A stretch of DNA of 50,086 nt. Origin: Brevundimonas viscosa (GTDB lineage Bacteria; Pseudomonadota; Alphaproteobacteria; Caulobacterales; Caulobacteraceae). The DNA lies in NCBI RefSeq assembly GCF_900116065.1, contig NZ_FOZV01000011.1, forward strand, positions 1 through 50,086, written 5' to 3'. Below are positions 33,475 through 42,929 of the stretch, piece after piece. The notes beneath the pieces are model-generated. The model was not told where the DNA came from. It made no database searches and saw nothing but the letters and a program-made list of their open reading frames with translations. Numbering within the stretch: position 1 is the first letter of the stretch; each line of letters starts with the position of its first letter. A program made the translations under genes and the position numbers.

Positions 33475-33945
33475 ATGATCGACGAGCTCTACAGCGCGCG
33501 CATCCTCGGCCTGGCGGCCAACATGCCGCACGCCGGCCGGCTGGCCACGCCCGGGGGCACCGGCGTGCGGGTGGCCAAGCTGTGCGGCTCCAAGGCTGTG
33601 GTCGACGTCAGTCTGGACGACGACGGCCGGATCCAGGACTTCGCCCAGGACGTGAAGGCCTGCGCCCTCGGCCAGGCGGCTGCCGGGGTGCTTGGCGCGG
33701 CGGTGATCGGGGCCACGGTCGACGAGGTCGAGCAGGCCCGCGAGGCGATGCTGGCCATGCTCAAGGCCGGCGGCGCGGGGCCGGAAGGGCGGTTCGAGGG
33801 CCTGCGGGCGCTGAAGCTGGTGGCGGATTATCCGGCGCGGCACGCCTCGACCATGGTCGCCATCGAGGCGACGCTGGACGCGGTGAAGCAGGCGCTCGCG
33901 CGCAAGAGCCCCGACACACGAACTAGCCTCGCCGGTGCGGCCTGA
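33475..33945 (+). CDS. iron-sulfur cluster assembly scaffold protein (IscU/NifU-like)
   Basis: 156 residues in the IscU fold: ARILGLAANMPHAGRL near the N-terminus, first cysteine in AKLCGSKAVVDV (about 38), second in DVKACALGQAAAG (about 64). The third IscU cysteine position reads DYPARHAST, with His instead of Cys. This two-Cys form is common in alphaproteobacteria, so a modified scaffold or regulatory role is likely (inference). It lies between the TPR gene (17 nt) and yidD. Confidence 0.88.
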   Translation: MIDELYSARILGLAANMPHAGRLATPGGTGVRVAKLCGSKAVVDVSLDDDGRIQDFAQDVKACALGQAAAGVLGAAVIGATVDEVEQAREAMLAMLKAGGAGPEGRFEGLRALKLVADYPARHASTMVAIEATLDAVKQALARKSPDTRTSLAGAA

Positions 33946-33990
33946 GCGCCCGTTGCCCCCGCGCGCCTGCCGGGGGATAAGCGCGGCGAC

Positions 33991-34245
33991 ATGGCATCCG
34001 GCGGAACTCTCTACGAACGCGGCGTCCGGCTGGCCCATCGGGGCTACAAGGTGACGCTGTCGCCCCTGATCGGGCAGCAGTGCCGGTTCCGGCCGACCTG
34101 CTCCGACTACGCCCGGGACGCGCTGATCCAGCACGGCCCGGCGAAGGGGGGATGGCTCACGGTCCGGCGTCTCTGTAAATGCCACCCCTTCAGCGGCTTG
34201 GACTGGACCTACGATCCCGTCCCGCCGCGCGAAAAGACAGACTGA
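33991..34245 (+). CDS. yidD: membrane protein insertion efficiency factor YidD
   Basis: 84 residues with the YidD hallmarks: amphipathic [20 protein letters not shown], then [12 protein letters not shown] and [11 protein letters not shown]. It aids YidC-dependent membrane insertion at the inner membrane. Its stop overlaps the thrS start by one base (TGATG), giving translational coupling. This is different from the usual rnpA-yidD-yidC location. Confidence 0.95.
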   Translation: MASGGTLYERGVRLAHRGYKVTLSPLIGQQCRFRPTCSDYARDALIQHGPAKGGWLTVRRLCKCHPFSGLDWTYDPVPPREKTD

Positions 34246-36170
34246 TGATCGAACTGAAATTCCCCGACGGCGCCGTCCGACAGTTTCCGCCCGCGGCCAC
34301 CGGCCGGGACGTGGCCGCGTCCATCTCGCCGTCGCTGGCCAAGCGCGCGGCCCTGGTCGAGCTGAACGGCAGCCAGCGCGACCTCGACCGGCCGCTTGAG
34401 GAAGGCGGCGCCTTCCGCCTGATCATGCGCGACGACCCCGAGGCGCTGGAGACCATCCGACACGACGCCGCTCACGTGCTGGCCCAGGCGGTGCAGGAGC
34501 TGTTCCCCGGCACCCAGGTGACCATCGGCCCGGCCATCGAGGACGGGTTCTATTACGATTTCGCCCGGGAGGAGCCGTTCTCGACCGACGACTTCGCCGC
34601 CATCGAAAAGAAGATGGCCGAGATCGTCGATCGCGACGAGAAACTGGTGCGCGAGGTCTGGGACCGCGACGAGGCGATCCGGCTGTTCGAGGCCAAGGGC
34701 GAGAGCTTCAAGGCCGAGCTGATCCGCGACCTGCCCGCCGACGAGACGATCACCGTCTACCGGACCGGCGACTGGGCCGACCTGTGCCGGGGGCCGCACT
34801 TCCCGTCGACCAAGTTCGTCGGCAAGGCCTTCAAGCTGACCAAGCTGGCCGGCGCCTACTGGCGCGGCGATCACCGCAATCCCCAGCTGCAGCGCATCTA
34901 CGCCACGGCCTGGGCCAACCAGGCCGACCTCGACGCCTATCTGAAGCGGGTCGAGGAGGCGGAGAAGCGCGATCACCGGAAGCTGGGCCGCCAGATGGGG
35001 CTCTTCCACATGCAGGAAGAGGGCCGCGGCATGGTCTTCTGGCACCCCAAGGGCTGGGTGCTGTGGCAGGTGATCGAAGCCTACATGCGCCGCCGGCTGA
35101 CCGCCGCCGGCTACGTCGAGGTCAAGACGCCCCAGGTGCTGGACCGCAAGTTCTGGGAGGCCTCGGGCCACTGGGACAAATACCGGCCCAACATGTTCGT
35201 CTGCGAGACGGTCGAGGGCGAGACGCTGTCGCTGAAGCCGATGAACTGCCCGGGCCACGTGCAGATCTTCGACCAGGGCCAGCGGTCCTACCGCGAGCTG
35301 CCGCTGCGCATGGCCGAGTTCGGGGCCTGCCACCGCTACGAGCCCTCCGGGGCCCTGCACGGGCTGATGCGGGTGCGCGGCTTCACCCAGGACGACGCCC
35401 ACATCTTCTGTCGCGAGGACCAGATCGTCGAGGAGACGGCGGCCTTCATCGAACTGGCCCATTCGGTCCATGCCGACCTCGGCATGGAGACGGCCTACAT
35501 CAGCCTGGGCACCCGGCCGGAGGTGCGCGCCGGCACCGACGAATTCTGGGACAAGGCCGAGGCGCAGATGGCCGACGCGGCCCGCGCCGCCGGTTCCGAG
35601 CCGGTGGTGACGCCGGGCGACGGGGCCTTCTACGCGCCGAAGCTGGACTTCATCGTCAAGGACGCCATCGGCCGCGAGTGGACCTGCGGCACCATCCAGC
35701 TGGACTACGTCCTGCCTGAGCGGCTGGGCGCCGAGTACGTCGGCGAGGACGGGCAGAAGCACCGGCCGGTGATGCTGCACCGGGCCATCCTCGGCTCGTT
35801 CGAACGCTTCATCGGCATCATGATCGAGAACTACGCCGGGGCCTTCCCGCTGTGGCTGGCGCCGGTGCAGGCGGTGGTCGCGACCATCGTCTCGGACGCC
35901 GACGGCTATGCCGGGGAGGTGGCGGCGAAGTTCGCAAAGGCTGGCCTGCGGGTCGAGACCGACCTGCGCAACGAGAAGGTGGGCTACAAGGTGCGCGAGC
36001 ACTCGGTCGCCAAGGTCCCGGTCATCGCCGTGGTCGGCAAGAAGGAGGCCGAGGAGGGCAAGGTCGCCCTGCGCCGGCTGGGCTCCCAGGCCCAGGAGAT
36101 CGTCACCGTCGAGGAGGCGATCCGCGTCCTGACGGAGGAGGCGACGCCGCCCGACCTGCGGCGGGGCTGA
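34245..36170 (+). CDS. thrS: threonyl-tRNA synthetase
   Basis: 641 residues with a TGS domain ([15 protein letters not shown]), the second additional (editing) domain ([17 protein letters not shown] with the HxxxH-type motif and later [15 protein letters not shown]), class II catalytic core ([33 protein letters not shown] with the zinc Cys, [39 protein letters not shown]) and an anticodon-binding domain ending at about 640. It charges tRNA-Thr. ATG 34245 is fixed by the overlap with yidD. Confidence 0.98.
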   Translation: MIELKFPDGAVRQFPPAATGRDVAASISPSLAKRAALVELNGSQRDLDRPLEEGGAFRLIMRDDPEALETIRHDAAHVLAQAVQELFPGTQVTIGPAIEDGFYYDFAREEPFSTDDFAAIEKKMAEIVDRDEKLVREVWDRDEAIRLFEAKGESFKAELIRDLPADETITVYRTGDWADLCRGPHFPSTKFVGKAFKLTKLAGAYWRGDHRNPQLQRIYATAWANQADLDAYLKRVEEAEKRDHRKLGRQMGLFHMQEEGRGMVFWHPKGWVLWQVIEAYMRRRLTAAGYVEVKTPQVLDRKFWEASGHWDKYRPNMFVCETVEGETLSLKPMNCPGHVQIFDQGQRSYRELPLRMAEFGACHRYEPSGALHGLMRVRGFTQDDAHIFCREDQIVEETAAFIELAHSVHADLGMETAYISLGTRPEVRAGTDEFWDKAEAQMADAARAAGSEPVVTPGDGAFYAPKLDFIVKDAIGREWTCGTIQLDYVLPERLGAEYVGEDGQKHRPVMLHRAILGSFERFIGIMIENYAGAFPLWLAPVQAVVATIVSDADGYAGEVAAKFAKAGLRVETDLRNEKVGYKVREHSVAKVPVIAVVGKKEAEEGKVALRRLGSQAQEIVTVEEAIRVLTEEATPPDLRRG

Positions 36171-36187
36171 CCGCTTGGCGAAAACAG

Positions 36188-36220
36188 AAAGCCCGCCCTT
36201 GCGACGCAGGGGCGGGCTTT
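36188..36220. terminator. bidirectional terminator between thrS and phnE
   Basis: An 11-bp perfect stem AAAGCCCGCCC/GGGCGGGCTTT with an 11-nt loop. A-rich sequence on the left and TTTTC on the right make it work in both directions, for convergent thrS and phnE. Confidence 0.88.
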
Positions 36221-36242
36221 TCATTGGACGGTCAGGCCGGGG

Positions 36243-37055
36243 TCAGAGCAGCCGCTTGCGCATGGCCTGGGACAGCATGTCGATCAGGGTCACCGCCACG
36301 ATGACGATGATGACCACGGCCGAGACGCCGTTGAAATCGAAGCTGTTCATCCGTTCGAACAGCACCTGGCCGATGCCTCCGGCGCCGATCAGGCCGAGCA
36401 CCGTGGCCGAACGACTGTTGGACTCGAAGCGGTAGAGGGCGAAGGAGGTCCACAGCGGCGCCACCTGGGGGATGACGCCCCACATGATCTCGTGCAGCGG
36501 CAGGGCGCCGGTGGCGCGCACGCCCTCGACCGGCCCCTTGTCGATCGACTCGACGGCCTCGGAGAACAGTTTGGCCAGCACGCCGGCGGTGTTCAGGGTG
36601 ATCGCCAGCACGCCCGCAAGCGGGCCGAGACCGACGGCGACCACGAACAGCAGGCCCATGACCAGGTCGGGCACCGAGCGCAGCAGGTTCATGACCCAGC
36701 GCACCGGCGTCACCACCCAGATGGGGGCGATGTTGCGGGCGGCCGCGAGGCCCAGGGGCACGCCGAGGAAGACGGCCAGGAAGGTGCCCCACAGGGCGAT
36801 CTGGACCGTCTCCCACATCTTGGCGACGAACAGCCGCCAGTCCGAGAAGTCCGGACGCAGCAGGTCGGCGGCGAAGGTCTGGATGCGGTCGCTGTTGGTG
36901 ACCAGTTGCGGCAGGTTCGCGAGGTCGACCGCCTCGATGCTGTAGAGCAGCAGGGCGGCGATGCCGCCCCAGACGAGGACGTCGAGCGCCCACGAGCCCG
37001 CCGACCTGGCCGGCGGCTTCGGGATCGCCGAAGCGACGGGAGCGGCGTCGGTCAA
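36243..37055 (-). CDS. phnE: phosphonate-type ABC transporter permease
   Basis: 270 residues with five to six membrane helices and the permease coupling motif EGVRATGALPLHEIMWGVIPQ (EAA loop). The C-terminal SATVLGLIGAGGIGQVLFERM is a strong PhnE signature. It starts at TTG 37055: the TTGA overlaps the phnD stop by four bases, and no ATG or GTG is available near the N-terminus. With phnC and phnD it imports phosphonate, phosphite or a related oxyanion across the inner membrane. No C-P lyase or phosphonatase gene lies in this window. Confidence 0.93.
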   Translation of the reverse strand: MTDAAPVASAIPKPPARSAGSWALDVLVWGGIAALLLYSIEAVDLANLPQLVTNSDRIQTFAADLLRPDFSDWRLFVAKMWETVQIALWGTFLAVFLGVPLGLAAARNIAPIWVVTPVRWVMNLLRSVPDLVMGLLFVVAVGLGPLAGVLAITLNTAGVLAKLFSEAVESIDKGPVEGVRATGALPLHEIMWGVIPQVAPLWTSFALYRFESNSRSATVLGLIGAGGIGQVLFERMNSFDFNGVSAVVIIVIVAVTLIDMLSQAMRKRLL

Positions 37056-38050
37056 GGCTGGACCTCGCGCTTCGCGCGCAGGCGCTGAAGTTCCTGCTGC
37101 GCCGCCGTCGCCGCGGCCTCATCGCCGCGCTGGCGGGCGTCGGCGAGCTGCTGGTCGGCGACCATCTCGCGCACCGGATCGAGGTAGCTGTCGTCGGCGG
37201 CGCGGAACTCTGAGTAGTTCAGCCCGGCCAGCACCTGACGCTGGCGCTCGGCCTCGGCGCCCTCGCCCTGGCCGTAGCTCAGGAAGAAGCTGCGGATCTT
37301 CTCCTTCAGCGCCGGATCGAGATCCTCGCGCACCACGATGCCGGACTCAGGGATCGGCGGCGACTGCCAGATCTCGGTGATCTGGGCGGCGATCTGCGGG
37401 TTCTGGCGGTTGAGGAAGACGGTGTTGACGGTGTTGGAGGTCGCCACGTCCAGCACCCCGGTGGCGACGCCGAAGGCGTTGGCCTGGTGGTTGGCGGAAC
37501 GCACCGTCTTGAAGCACTGCGCCGGTTCGATGTCGCGCGGATTGAACAGGAAGGTCATCGGCGCGAGCGTGCCCGAGGTCGACTGGGCGTCGCCGATGCC
37601 GAAGTCATACTGCTTGCCGCAGGCCAGCACGTCGTCGAGCGTGATGCCCGAACCGGTGCGCACGATGAGCGTCGAGCGGTAGCTGTCGCGGCCCTCGGGG
37701 TCGACGATGCGGGCGATGACCTCGGCCTCGGCACGGTCGACCGCCTCCAGCGCAGGCTTGGCCGAGAACCACGCCACCTGGGTGTGGCCGCCGCGCATGG
37801 CCTCGACCAGCACGGTGTAGTTGGAGCCGAAATAGGGCTTCACCTCGACGCCGATGGCCTTCGACATGTCGTCGAGCAGCGGCTGCCACAGCGGACCGGA
37901 CGACGCCTGGCCCTCTGCGGAAAGGATGGAGAAGGTGATTTCGGACGGCGCGCCGCCGGCGGCCTTGTCGTCGCCGGACCCGCAGGAGGCGACGCCGAGG
38001 GCGAGGGCGGCGACGAGCGCCATGCGGCGGGTGATGCGGGAGAAGGTCAT
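37052..38050 (-). CDS. phnD: phosphate/phosphite/phosphonate-binding lipoprotein (PhnD-type)
   Basis: 332 residues with a lipoprotein signal (LALGVASC, lipid-modified Cys23) and the PhnD periplasmic-binding fold: VKPYFGSNYTVLVEAMRGGH, WFSAKPALEAVDRA, FGIGDAQSTSGTLAPM (ligand-contacting Ser/Thr run) and VATSNTVNTVFLN. The ligand could be a phosphonate, phosphite, phosphate ester or phosphate; sequence alone does not tell. Its start overlaps the phnC stop (ATGA). The last 60 residues, after the binding fold, form a charged helical tail (RQRGDEAAATAAQQELQRLR). Confidence 0.92.
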   Translation of the reverse strand: MTFSRITRRMALVAALALGVASCGSGDDKAAGGAPSEITFSILSAEGQASSGPLWQPLLDDMSKAIGVEVKPYFGSNYTVLVEAMRGGHTQVAWFSAKPALEAVDRAEAEVIARIVDPEGRDSYRSTLIVRTGSGITLDDVLACGKQYDFGIGDAQSTSGTLAPMTFLFNPRDIEPAQCFKTVRSANHQANAFGVATGVLDVATSNTVNTVFLNRQNPQIAAQITEIWQSPPIPESGIVVREDLDPALKEKIRSFFLSYGQGEGAEAERQRQVLAGLNYSEFRAADDSYLDPVREMVADQQLADARQRGDEAAATAAQQELQRLRAKREVQP

Positions 38051-38844
38051 GCCTTGGTTTCCCAGAAGGCGTCCTCGAACTCGGGACCGTAAATTTCGAT
38101 CAGGCGCTTGGTGTCGAGGCCGGTGGACGGGCCGTCGTAAACCACCTTGCCCGCCTGCAGGGCGACGACGCGGTCGCAGTAGCGGATGGCGTAGTCGACC
38201 TGGTGCAGGGTGACGATGACGCCCAGGCCGTCGCGCTGGTTCAGCTCGACCAGCAGCTCCATGACCTTGCGGGCGGAGACGGGGTCGAGCGAGGCGACCG
38301 GCTCGTCTGCGAGAATGGCCCTGGCGCCCTGCACCAGCGCGCGGGCGATGGCCCCGCGCTGCTGCTGCCCACCGGACAGGGTGTTGGCGCGCTGGGCGGC
38401 GTAGTCGGCGACGCCGACCCGGTGCAACGCCTCCATGGCCTTCAGCTTGTCGGCGGACGGCCACAGACCGAGGGTCCCCTTCCAGGCCGGGATCCGGCCG
38501 AGGCAGCCGAGCATGACGTTGGAGAACAGCGACAACCGGCCGACCAGGTTGAACTGCTGGAAGATCATGCCGAGCTTCTGGCGGGCGGCGCGGACCTTGC
38601 CGGTGACCCGGCCGTCCTTCTGCACCACCTCGCCGAACACGGCGATGGAGCCCTTGCCGGGATCGATCGACTGCAGGCCGGTGATCGAACGCAGCAGGGT
38701 CGACTTGCCCGAGCCGGAAGGCCCGATCAGGGCCACCATCTCGCCGGCTCCGACCTCTACGGAGACGCCGTTCAGGGCCTTGCGGGCGCCGAAGGTCTTT
38801 GACACGTCACGAACGGACGCGACGGCGGCGGCTGGAGAGGTCAT
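38047..38844 (-). CDS. phnC: phosphonate-type ABC transporter ATP-binding protein
   Basis: 265 residues with all ABC motifs: Walker A LIGPSGSGKSTLLRSITGL, Q-loop MIFQQFNLVGRLSLFSNVM, signature NTLSGGQQQRGAIARAL, Walker B ARAILADEPVASLDPVS and the H-loop VTLHQVDYAIRYCDRV. It powers import together with PhnD/PhnE. I chose ATG 38844; the frame is open to 38904, and no start has a good ribosome-binding site. It is the first gene of the phnC-phnD-phnE operon with four-base overlaps throughout. A 14-bp palindrome GGCCCGATCGGGCC (38881-38894) lies upstream. Confidence 0.93.
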   Translation of the reverse strand: MTSPAAAVASVRDVSKTFGARKALNGVSVEVGAGEMVALIGPSGSGKSTLLRSITGLQSIDPGKGSIAVFGEVVQKDGRVTGKVRAARQKLGMIFQQFNLVGRLSLFSNVMLGCLGRIPAWKGTLGLWPSADKLKAMEALHRVGVADYAAQRANTLSGGQQQRGAIARALVQGARAILADEPVASLDPVSARKVMELLVELNQRDGLGVIVTLHQVDYAIRYCDRVVALQAGKVVYDGPSTGLDTKRLIEIYGPEFEDAFWETKA

Positions 38845-38953
38845 GGACACGCGGGAGGCGGTTGCACGGGCGCGCCGCATGGCCCGATCGGGCCCGCGAG
38901 GCAAGTCTTAATGGCACGTCCGCGACGTTTTCGTCCAGCGCGGCGGCCCGACA

Positions 38954-40183
38954 TCAAGCCCCGACGGAGCGGACCCGCGCCAGATCCGCGGCGATCGGAA
39001 GGGCGCCCTGAGCGCGCGCCAGAAGGTCCTCCGCCATCTGCCGGGCGGGACCCTGCATGGGGCCGGGGTCTGCGGCGAGCGATTTCAACGCCTTCAGCAA
39101 CCTGACGGTCACGGGCACGTCTCCGGCGCCGTAGCGGGCGATGGGGCCGAAGATGTCGTCGAGCAGATCCGCCTCGGCCAGGGGCGGAGCCAGCAGACGG
39201 GAGCACGGGGACGGTTCCGCCTGCCCTTCCGCCGCGGGTTCGAGCCATTCATCCATCAGGCGGACGCCGGCGCCGACGACCTGCACGGCGGTGCCGGGGT
39301 CGTTGACGCCGGGCGACAGGGCCTTGGCGGCGATCTCGCCCAGAACGACCAGGCCGAAGCGGGGATCCTGATCGTACGAGCGGGAACCGCCGACGGCGAA
39401 GGCGGAGCGGAAGTCATCGAGAGCCGCCTCCTCGCAACGGGTCAGACTGACCCGGGCGAGCGCCTCCCCCCGCCGCACGAAGCTTCCGGGAGGCGCGAGA
39501 ATCTGGACGTGACAGTCCCTTTCTTCCGCAGCGTCCTGAAGATGGTCCGGGTCGACATTCTGGATATAGCCGGTCGCCCTGCTGAGGATCAGCGCCCCGG
39601 AGGTCAGAGCGCCCGGTCGTCCCCCGAGGTAAGGCCGGCGCCGACGAGCCTGAAGCGCGTCGCGGGTGCGGTCCTCGACGAGGTCGATCATGTGTCCCAC
39701 GCGGGCCAGGCTGGACAGGCGGTTGATCCACGCCAGCAAACGAAATGCGACCAGCGCCACCACCGCGAGGCTGACAAGGAACAGGATCGCCCGTCCGCCC
39801 TCGCCATAGTAGCGGGCGTTGATCGCCGTCACGGCGACGATGGCGTAGAGGAACGCCCCCACAAAGGTGGCGAGCGAGCGCTGGGTCTGCCCGTCGCTGG
39901 TCACCAGGGCGGCCACCCGCGGCGTCGCGCCCTGGGAGACGGCCGTGTAGGCGGTGACCATGGCGCCCACCGAAAAGGTTGCGACCGCCAGAAGGCTGGA
40001 GGCCAGGATCGTCAGGATCTCCTCCACCGACTCGCCGCCGAGCCGCTCGGCCATGGCGTCGGGCACCCACTGCGCACCCCCGGCCGCCAGCAAGGCCGCG
40101 CCGACGCCCAGGGCGGCGTATGCGGTGGCGCGGACCCACAATTCGCGCCTCAGCCTGAGCCAGTAGAATCGCCAGCGGTTCAT
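38954..40183 (-). CDS. DUF2254 family membrane protein
   Basis: 409 residues with four N-terminal membrane helices (about 17-38, 55-80, 101-122, 129-150; for example ILASSLLAVATFSVGAMVTA). A large soluble domain follows, with DUF2254 landmarks GYIQNVDPDHLQDAAEERDC, PGSFVRRGEALARVSL and LSPGVNDPGTAVQVVG. Function unknown for the family. The frame is open to 40285, but ATG 40183 (MNRWRFYWLRLRRELW) is the natural start for the first helix. Confidence 0.9.
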   Translation of the reverse strand: MNRWRFYWLRLRRELWVRATAYAALGVGAALLAAGGAQWVPDAMAERLGGESVEEILTILASSLLAVATFSVGAMVTAYTAVSQGATPRVAALVTSDGQTQRSLATFVGAFLYAIVAVTAINARYYGEGGRAILFLVSLAVVALVAFRLLAWINRLSSLARVGHMIDLVEDRTRDALQARRRRPYLGGRPGALTSGALILSRATGYIQNVDPDHLQDAAEERDCHVQILAPPGSFVRRGEALARVSLTRCEEAALDDFRSAFAVGGSRSYDQDPRFGLVVLGEIAAKALSPGVNDPGTAVQVVGAGVRLMDEWLEPAAEGQAEPSPCSRLLAPPLAEADLLDDIFGPIARYGAGDVPVTVRLLKALKSLAADPGPMQGPARQMAEDLLARAQGALPIAADLARVRSVGA

Positions 40184-40409
40184 TCTTGCGCCCCGGCCGC
40201 CCCTTTGTGTCTCCCGACCGAACGCACGGCTCCCGCCAAGGTTCGTGTCGCCGCCCGCGCACCCGCCACCGCCCGGCATGGACAAGAAATTACCGCTTTA
40301 CATGACGGGCCGTTGACCCCATATCGCGCGCTCCGGCGGACCCCGTAGGTCTGTATCGCTGCGCCGCTAACGCCGGTCTGGGTTAACAACAATCAGGGGG
40401 TTACGTGAA

Positions 40410-41675
40410 TTGCGCACGTACCAGCTTCCCCTGGACCTGGTCCGTGAGCGGTCCCCCGAGCGTCCCGTCGCCCTTGTGCGGCCGCGTTCGGTTTCCGTAG
40501 CGGCGCGCTGGTTCCAGGATAATCTGAAAGCCGACGTCTTCTATGCGGTGAAGGCGAACCCGTCGCGCTGGGTCATCGAGACCCTGGTGGACGCGGGCGT
40601 CACCGCCTTCGACGTGGCCTCTCTCGCCGAGATCGAACTGGTGCGTTCGGTCAGCGCCGATGCGCGCCTGGCCTTCATGCATCCGGTGAAGAGCCGCGGC
40701 GCCATCACCCGCGCCTACTTCGATCATGGCGTCCGAACCTTTGCGCTCGACAGCCATGACGAGCTGGCCAAGATCCTCGACGCCACCGGCGGCGCGGCCG
40801 ACCTCAACCTGGTCGTGCGCATGGGCGTGTCGGCGGATGGCGCGGCCTATTCGCTGTCGGGCAAGTTCGGCGTCTCGCCGGACCAGGCCCCCGCCCTGCT
40901 CCTGGCCACCCGCCAGGCGGTGAAGGACGGGCTGATGGGCGTGTCGTTCCACGTCGGCTCGCAGTGCATGCGGCCGTCGGCCTACGAGGCAGCCATGGCC
41001 CAGGTCGGCCGCGCCATCGCGCGCGCCGGCGTGATCGTCGACATCGTCGACGTCGGCGGCGGCTTCCCGTCGGTCTATCCCGGCATGGTCCCGCCGGACC
41101 TGCAGGAATACGCCGACGCGATCCATCGCGGCTTCGCCGAGATGCCGGTCACCCACACCACCGAGCTGTGGTGCGAGCCGGGCCGGGCGCTGGTCGCCGA
41201 GTCCTCGTCGGTGCTGTGCCGGGTCGACCTGCGCAAGGGCGACGCCCTGTACCTGAACGACGGCTCGTACGGCTCGCTGTTCGACGCGACGCACTCGCGC
41301 TGGCCCTTCCCGACCAAGCTGGTCCGGGACGGCGAGCGTTCGGGCGACCTGAAGCCGTTCCGCTTCTACGGCCCGACCTGCGACTCGATCGACCACATGC
41401 CGGGCCCGTTCTGGCTGCCGGCCGACGTGCAGGAAGGCGACTTCATCGAGATCGGCATGCTGGGCGCCTACGGCGTGGCCATGACCACCGGCTTCAACGG
41501 CTACGGCGAGCACGACATCGCCGCGGTCGAGGACGCCCCGATGGCCTCGCTCTACGGCCTGGCCCCGCGCTCGATCCCTACGGTCCGCACCTCGGCCGAG
41601 GAGCAGGCCCGCAAGGTCGTCCGCCTGTCGCGCCCCAAGGGCAAGGCCGGCCAGCGCAAGAAGTCGCGGCGCTAA
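40410..41675 (+). CDS. fold-III PLP-dependent decarboxylase (ornithine/lysine decarboxylase-like)
   Basis: 421 residues. PLP lysine Lys48 in DVFYAVKANPSRWV, His181 in SFHVGSQC, glycine loop DIVDVGGGFPSVYPG, CEPGRALVAESS (256-259 EPGR) and active-site Cys324 in GPTCDSIDHM are all present, matching eukaryotic-type ornithine decarboxylase. It should make putrescine from ornithine, possibly cadaverine from lysine. It starts at TTG 40410, 9 nt after AGGGGG. The C-terminal tail is strongly basic (KGKAGQRKKSRR). A DHS-like gene follows after a hairpin, forming a polyamine pair. Confidence 0.92.
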   Translation: MRTYQLPLDLVRERSPERPVALVRPRSVSVAARWFQDNLKADVFYAVKANPSRWVIETLVDAGVTAFDVASLAEIELVRSVSADARLAFMHPVKSRGAITRAYFDHGVRTFALDSHDELAKILDATGGAADLNLVVRMGVSADGAAYSLSGKFGVSPDQAPALLLATRQAVKDGLMGVSFHVGSQCMRPSAYEAAMAQVGRAIARAGVIVDIVDVGGGFPSVYPGMVPPDLQEYADAIHRGFAEMPVTHTTELWCEPGRALVAESSSVLCRVDLRKGDALYLNDGSYGSLFDATHSRWPFPTKLVRDGERSGDLKPFRFYGPTCDSIDHMPGPFWLPADVQEGDFIEIGMLGAYGVAMTTGFNGYGEHDIAAVEDAPMASLYGLAPRSIPTVRTSAEEQARKVVRLSRPKGKAGQRKKSRR

Positions 41676-41703
41676 TCCGGCGCTGAAGCGTTAGAACCCA
41701 GCA

Positions 41704-41729
41704 GCGGCCCGTCGCTCCGTCCGGGCCGC
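41704..41729 (+). terminator. hairpin between decarboxylase and DHS-like gene
   Basis: 8-bp stem GCGGCCCG/CGGGCCGC with a 10-nt loop, followed by CGCCTTTCCTTTC. It may terminate or attenuate transcription into the downstream polyamine gene. Confidence 0.6.
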
Positions 41730-41775
41730 CGCCTTTCCTTTCGACGGGCGCTCACCTGTAAGGGAAACCAAACCG

Positions 41776-42834
41776 ATGAACGCTCCCGTTCAATCCAACA
41801 TGAAGGCCGAGCTGCTGGCGAACGTCGTCGAGCATGTCGACATCACCAGCTTCGACGCCCGCCCGATCATCGACAGCATGCGCAAGATGTCGTTCTCGTC
41901 GCGCGACACGGCCCGCGCGGCCGACATCTTCAACATGGCGCTCGAGGACAAGGACTGCTCGCCGTGGCTGATCCTGGCGGGGTCGACCTCGGCCGGCGGC
42001 TGCATGCACGTGTACCGCGACATGGTGAAGTTCGGCATGATCGACGCCGTGGTCGCCACCGGCGCCTCGATCGTCGACATGGACTTCTTCGAGGCGCTGG
42101 GCTTCAAGCACTACCAGGCCGCCGGTCCGGTCGACGATAACGTCCTGCGCGACAACTACATCGACCGGATCTACGACACCTACATCGATGAGGAAGAGCT
42201 CCAGGCCTGCGACCACACCATCCTGGAGATCGCCAACCGGCTGGAGCCGCGCGGCTATTCCTCGCGCGAGTTCATCTGGGAGATGGGCAAGTGGCTGTCG
42301 GAGGGGAACGCCAAGAAGCCCGGCTCGCTGATCCAGACCGCCTATGAGCAGGGCGTGCCGATCTTCTGCCCGGCCTTCGTCGACTCCTCGGCCGGCTTCG
42401 GCCTCGTGAAGCACCAGAAGGAGCGGGCCGCCGGCGGCCAGCCCTACATGATGCTGGACGCCATCGCCGACTTCCGCGAACTGACCGACATCAAGATCGC
42501 GGCGGGCACCACCGGCCTGTTCATGGTGGGCGGCGGCGTGCCGAAGAACTTCGCCCAGGACACCGTCGTCTGCGCCGAAATCCTCGGCGTCGAGGCCGAC
42601 ATGCACAAGTACGCGGTCCAGATCACCGTGGCCGACGTGCGCGACGGCGCCTGCTCGTCCTCGACGCTCAAGGAGGCCGCCTCGTGGGGCAAGGTCTCGA
42701 CCACCTGGGAGCAGATGGTCTTCGCCGAGGCGACCACGGTGGTGCCGCTGATCGGCTCGGACGCCTGGCACCGCGGGGCGTGGAAGAACCGCGAGCCGCG
42801 CCGCTGGCAGAAGCTGTTCGAAAAGCAGGGCTGA
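41776..42834 (+). CDS. deoxyhypusine-synthase-like protein (probable homospermidine synthase)
   Basis: 352 residues of the DHS fold: GSTSAGGCMHVYRDMVKFG, VVATGASIVDMDFFEALGF, PAFVDSSAGFGL, GGGVPKNFAQDTVV and EAASWGKVST. Lys306 in SWGK corresponds to the lysine that carries the aminobutyl intermediate in eukaryotic DHS. Bacteria lack eIF5A. Bacterial members are thought to transfer the aminobutyl group to putrescine, making homospermidine (established for some alphaproteobacterial relatives; inferred here). AAGGGA lies before ATG 41776. The preceding gene makes putrescine. Confidence 0.93.
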   Translation: MNAPVQSNMKAELLANVVEHVDITSFDARPIIDSMRKMSFSSRDTARAADIFNMALEDKDCSPWLILAGSTSAGGCMHVYRDMVKFGMIDAVVATGASIVDMDFFEALGFKHYQAAGPVDDNVLRDNYIDRIYDTYIDEEELQACDHTILEIANRLEPRGYSSREFIWEMGKWLSEGNAKKPGSLIQTAYEQGVPIFCPAFVDSSAGFGLVKHQKERAAGGQPYMMLDAIADFRELTDIKIAAGTTGLFMVGGGVPKNFAQDTVVCAEILGVEADMHKYAVQITVADVRDGACSSSTLKEAASWGKVSTTWEQMVFAEATTVVPLIGSDAWHRGAWKNREPRRWQKLFEKQG

Positions 42835-42838
42835 ACCG

Positions 42839-42867
42839 AAGGGCCGGGAGATCATCTCCCGGCCCTT
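42839..42867 (+). terminator. rho-independent terminator after DHS-like gene
   Basis: 13-bp perfect stem AAGGGCCGGGAGA/TCTCCCGGCCCTT with a 3-nt loop, then TCGTC. It lies three bases after the stop codon. Confidence 0.85.
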
Positions 42868-42929
42868 TCGTCATGCGCGGAACCGGGGTCCCCGCCGACC
42901 GCTTTCTCCCCCGAAGGAGAACCGCAGCC

